Of a stretch of DNA of 64,000 nucleotides, positions 61,242 through 64,000 are shown in pieces. The stretch spans positions 3,100,001 through 3,164,000 of the forward strand of contig NZ_CP143889.1 in assembly GCF_036417355.1 (NCBI RefSeq). Direction: 5' to 3'. How positions within the stretch are numbered: the first letter of the stretch is position 1; every line of letters begins with the position of its first letter. The DNA is from Akkermansia sp. RCC_12PD (lineage in GTDB: Bacteria; Verrucomicrobiota; Verrucomicrobiia; Verrucomicrobiales; Akkermansiaceae). The notes beneath the pieces are model-generated. The model was not told where the DNA came from. It saw nothing but the letters and a program-made list of their open reading frames with translations, and ran no database searches. Made by a program: the position numbers and the translations under genes.

Positions 61242-61256
61242 TTGGAATCATTCCAA
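61242..61256. promoter_or_regulatory. Inverted repeat upstream of uvrA
   Basis: TTGGAATCATTCCAA has 7-bp arms around one central base, about 21 bp before the uvrA start. It is well placed for a repressor operator. I cannot say whether it is a LexA site in this group. Confidence 0.4.
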
Positions 61257-61463
61257 TGACGTTACATGTCATGATTCCGAATTCATTCGCCCTGCGGGTT
61301 TCCCGTTGCTTCCTTTATTTTCTCTGCCTTTTTCCGTGTATTCCCTCAGGAAAAATTATTCTGGAACCGTCCCCTTCCACCCTTTCATGAACCAGCCTGC
61401 TTTAACCTTATTCCGACTTGGAGCCCCCGAAATTTCCTGCTCCTCTTCTGGAGCATCCTCCCC

Positions 61464-61622
61464 ATGGCCATCTATTACTGGCTGCGGTCCCGCAACAAGG
61501 AAAAACCCGTCACCGGCACGGAATATCTAGTCACCATTCCTCTTTTCCTGCTTTTCGGCTGGTTCACCCTGTTCTGCACCTGGCTCATCCATCTTGCCCG
61601 GAACAAGCCGGCCGGCCGTTGA
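61464..61622 (+). CDS. Small membrane protein (52 aa), possibly N-terminally frameshifted
   Basis: Encodes MAIYYWLRSRNKEKPVTGTE, then one strong membrane helix (YLVTIPLFLLFGWFTLFCTW) and a basic end. The same frame upstream, without a start codon, reads WSPRNFLLLFWSILP, a second helix. A preceding ATG at 61387 (MNQPALTLFR) would join it if one base were added near 61420. Either the internal ATG is used or the gene is frameshifted. Confidence 0.45.
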   Translation: MAIYYWLRSRNKEKPVTGTEYLVTIPLFLLFGWFTLFCTWLIHLARNKPAGR

Positions 61623-61649
61623 ACATCGCCCTCCCTCCGCTGCCGGCCT

Positions 61650-62021
61650 TTACTCCTTTGTCCATGCATCCAGCTTCATGCCGCAGAGGTTGACCTCCAC
61701 GGAGGCGGCATTCTCCGGCCAGGGAATGACCAGCTGATAACCGCCCGCATAGAGCAGCTTTCCGGAAGTCCTGCCCGCAGGCCGGGTGTAGAGGAACACG
61801 TTGACCTCATCGCCTTCCGGCTGCATCTCCACGTACAAGTCTCCCTGATACTGGGTATTCAAGTCAAAATGAAGGGAAATATTCCCTTCTTCATTAATTT
61901 CCCCGGATATCAAATGAATATCGTCCTTGCACACGGTTCCGTCCTCATGGCAGCATCCCGCCAGCGTACAGGCGAGGGCCATGGGAACCCAGCAGGGAAG
62001 TTTGTGGAAAACATGAGGCAT
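61650..62021 (-). CDS. Small secreted lipoprotein
   Basis: 123 residues from the ATG at 62021, which has GGAG about 12 nt upstream; the longer frame adds an implausible N-terminus. The signal is MPHVFHKLPCWVPMALACTL ending in the lipobox LAGC, followed by CHEDGTVC. The mature part is beta-rich (GNISLHFDLNTQYQGDLYVE, KLLYAGGYQLVIPWPE) with Cys residues. No family is recognised. It is transcribed away from secA. Confidence 0.65.
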   Translation of the reverse strand: MPHVFHKLPCWVPMALACTLAGCCHEDGTVCKDDIHLISGEINEEGNISLHFDLNTQYQGDLYVEMQPEGDEVNVFLYTRPAGRTSGKLLYAGGYQLVIPWPENAASVEVNLCGMKLDAWTKE

Positions 62022-62155
62022 AAAACGTTCTCTCCTTTCTCCTGTAACATCTTGCAGGGAAAATAAGGATGCAAGGAAAATCAGGTCCAACGCCCCGGCA
62101 TGTCATTCAAAAATGAACCTATCACGTCATGATTTGCCCAAATCGCGGGCCGTGC

Positions 62156-62183
62156 TTGCATTTCTTTCCGCACCCGCTAGTAT
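62156..62183 (+). promoter_or_regulatory. Promoter of secA
   Basis: TTGCAT at 62156-62161, a 16-bp spacer and TAGTAT at 62178-62183, about 60 bp before the secA start. The leader between them shows no obvious SecM-like ORF. Confidence 0.6.
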
Positions 62184-62242
62184 TTTTCGATTCTTAGATC
62201 GCTGAAAGCGCCTCTACCTCGTCAATTTTCAACAAGACAAAG

Positions 62243-64000
62243 ATGATTAAGTGGATTCTAACCAAGATTGTCGGTACCAAAAACCAGCGTGAAGTGCGCC
62301 GCCTGCGCCCCATTGTGGAACAAATCGTCTCCATTGAGGAATCATGGAACGGCAAGGGACAGGACTTCCTGCTTGAAAAAACAAGGGAATGGCAGAGCTA
62401 CCTGCACCGCTTCCTTCCCATGGACCTGCCGCCCGTGCGCATCGTGGAAGCCGCGCCCAAAGAAGAACTGGAAAGCATCGCCTCCCGGCTGAATGCCCGC
62501 TTTGAATCCCTGAAAAACGAATTCGCCGCCCTCCCCACGGTGGAAGCCACTCCGGCCTCCATTGAGGAAGGCAAGGCCGCATGGAACAACATCACGCCCC
62601 AGTTCGACAAACTCCGGGAACGTTACCTCAACCAGATCCTTCCGGAAGCGTTTGCCGCCGTCAAGCACGGCGCCCGCCTGCTCTGCGGAGAAGAACGGGA
62701 AATCTGCGGACAAAGACAGCTCTGGGACATGATCCACTTTGACGTCCAGCTGCTCGGCGGCATCGCCCTGCACCGCGGCTACATCGCGGAAATGGCCACG
62801 GGCGAAGGCAAAACCCTCGTCGCCACCCTTCCCGTCTATCTCAACGCCCTCACCGGCATGGGGGTACACGTGGTAACGGTGAACGACTACCTGGCGCGCC
62901 GCGACTCCGAATGGATGGGCATGCTCTTCCAGTTCCTGGGGCTGACGGTCGGCTGCATCCAGAGCATGATGCCTTCCCAGCTGCGCCGCGAACAATATGC
63001 CTGCGACATCACCTACGGCACCAATGCCGAATTCGGCTTTGACTACCTGCGCGACAACGGCATGGCCACGTCCAAATCAGAGCAGGTTCAGAGAGGCCAC
63101 TACTTCGCCATCGTGGACGAAGTGGACTCCATTCTTATTGACGAAGCCCGTACGCCGCTCATTATCTCCGGCCCCGCCGTCGTTACCCGTGAACAGCAGT
63201 ACGACAACCTGCGCCCCTCCATCGAACGCGTGGTGAAGGCCCAGACCGACCTCTGCAACGAACTGATGACCCAGGCCCTGAAAGCCCAGGAAGAAGGCAG
63301 GACGGAAGAAGTGGGACGCAACCTGTTCAAGGTGAAAATGGGCCAGCCCCGCCACCGCGCTTTCATGCGCGCCATGCAGGACCCGGAACTGCGCCGCATC
63401 GTGGAAAAATACGAACTGACCCTTTACCAGGACACCCGCAAGAAGGAACTCTACAAGCTGAAGGAGGAAATGTACTTCACCGTGGATGAAAAAACCCATG
63501 ACGCGGACCTGATGGAAAAAGGCCGTGAAATCATCTCCCCCGGACACCCGGAAGACTTCGTTCTCCCGGACCTCGGCACCGCCTTTGCGGAAATGGATGA
63601 AAATCCCCGCCTGACGGAAAAAGACAAGCTCCGTCTTAAAAACGAACTCACCAAAAAGCTGGATGAAACGGGCGCCCGCCTGCACACCACCTCCCAGCTT
63701 CTCAAGGCCTACTGCATTTACGAAAAAGACGTGGAATACGTCGTCAAGGACGACAAGGTCATCATCATCGACCAGAACACGGGCCGTGAAATGCCGGGAC
63801 GCCGCTGGAGCGACGGCCTGCACCAGGCCGTGGAAGCCAAGGAAGGCGTGGAAGTGGAACGCGAAAACCAGACCTATGCCACCATCACCATCCAGAACTA
63901 CTTCCGCCTGTACAAAAAACTGGCGGGCATGACCGGCACGGCGGAAACGGAAGCCGCGGAATTCCACGACATCTACAAGCTGGACGTGCTTCCCATCCCG
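62243..64000 (+). CDS. secA: Preprotein translocase ATPase SecA, N-terminal part (runs off the window)
   Basis: 586 codons of an open frame that reaches the right edge without a stop. It starts [20 protein letters not shown], preceded by ACAAAG. Nucleotide-binding fold 1 has the Walker [17 protein letters not shown] (about 183-198), [35 protein letters not shown] and [20 protein letters not shown] (DEAD-like). The preprotein-binding domain follows, with a longer insertion than in E. coli (about 310 to 460). [12 protein letters not shown] lies just before the edge. SecA drives post-translational export through SecYEG. It is a conserved host gene. Confidence 0.95.
   Translation, partial: MIKWILTKIVGTKNQREVRRLRPIVEQIVSIEESWNGKGQDFLLEKTREWQSYLHRFLPMDLPPVRIVEAAPKEELESIASRLNARFESLKNEFAALPTVEATPASIEEGKAAWNNITPQFDKLRERYLNQILPEAFAAVKHGARLLCGEEREICGQRQLWDMIHFDVQLLGGIALHRGYIAEMATGEGKTLVATLPVYLNALTGMGVHVVTVNDYLARRDSEWMGMLFQFLGLTVGCIQSMMPSQLRREQYACDITYGTNAEFGFDYLRDNGMATSKSEQVQRGHYFAIVDEVDSILIDEARTPLIISGPAVVTREQQYDNLRPSIERVVKAQTDLCNELMTQALKAQEEGRTEEVGRNLFKVKMGQPRHRAFMRAMQDPELRRIVEKYELTLYQDTRKKELYKLKEEMYFTVDEKTHDADLMEKGREIISPGHPEDFVLPDLGTAFAEMDENPRLTEKDKLRLKNELTKKLDETGARLHTTSQLLKAYCIYEKDVEYVVKDDKVIIIDQNTGREMPGRRWSDGLHQAVEAKEGVEVERENQTYATITIQNYFRLYKKLAGMTGTAETEAAEFHDIYKLDVLPIP

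Noticed and set aside
62342-63967. Minus-strand frames of 217 and 296 codons opposite secA
   Set aside because: secA is unmistakable on the plus strand; the opposite frames are Phe/Val/His-rich shadows.
1-64000. CRISPR array, tRNA, rRNA or insertion sequence
   Set aside because: I saw no regularly spaced repeats, tRNA-like cloverleaf ends, transposase ORF or terminal inverted repeats.

Overview
The window looks like a chromosomal segment of a mucus-associated Verrucomicrobiota bacterium, most likely Akkermansia. The support is family-level: a double-length UvrA of a kind also known from Chlamydiae, a SecA of bacterial type, and a large enzyme locus for animal-like glycans. No rRNA or tRNA is present to fix the species.

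Positions 1 to about 40,200 are most of a temperate, podovirus-type (T7-like virion) prophage. Reading leftwards on the minus strand from the right edge: capsid protein, small decoration-like protein, tail nozzle protein, large terminase, tail tube A-like protein, three internal or ejection proteins and a 2,409-residue polyvalent protein. A plus-strand AT-rich accessory block follows (nuclease, YHYH peptide, PLD-like protein, membrane protein), together with the repressor. After a divergent control region the minus strand resumes: Rha/KilAC antirepressor, small genes, RecT, RecE-like exonuclease, RusA, ASCH protein, two DNA methyltransferases, MmcB-like nuclease, a replication protein with a candidate internal origin, small terminase, tail fibre, lysis genes, portal and the start of a Bbp19-like gene. 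No integrase is visible, so the left end lies outside. Capsid and portal sit at opposite ends, which implies integration split the morphogenetic module. A conserved motif lies 32 to 36 nt before five late genes.

Positions 40,430 to 50,179 (minus strand) hold five closely packed glycosyltransferase genes. Three are multidomain fusions that together contain domains resembling GT31, GT11, GT25, GT2, GT6, GT10, GT29 and CMP-sialate synthetase. These are the families that build ABO, H, Lewis and sialyl structures in animals. The three fusions also share a roughly 60-residue module I cannot name.

Positions 50,340 to 55,615 (plus strand) contain a decayed RHS gene, an ankyrin lipoprotein that could be its immunity protein, a decayed remnant, a DUF3592-like membrane protein and a small ORF. 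The right end carries tandem uvrA (minus), a small membrane protein, a lipoprotein and the 5' part of secA.
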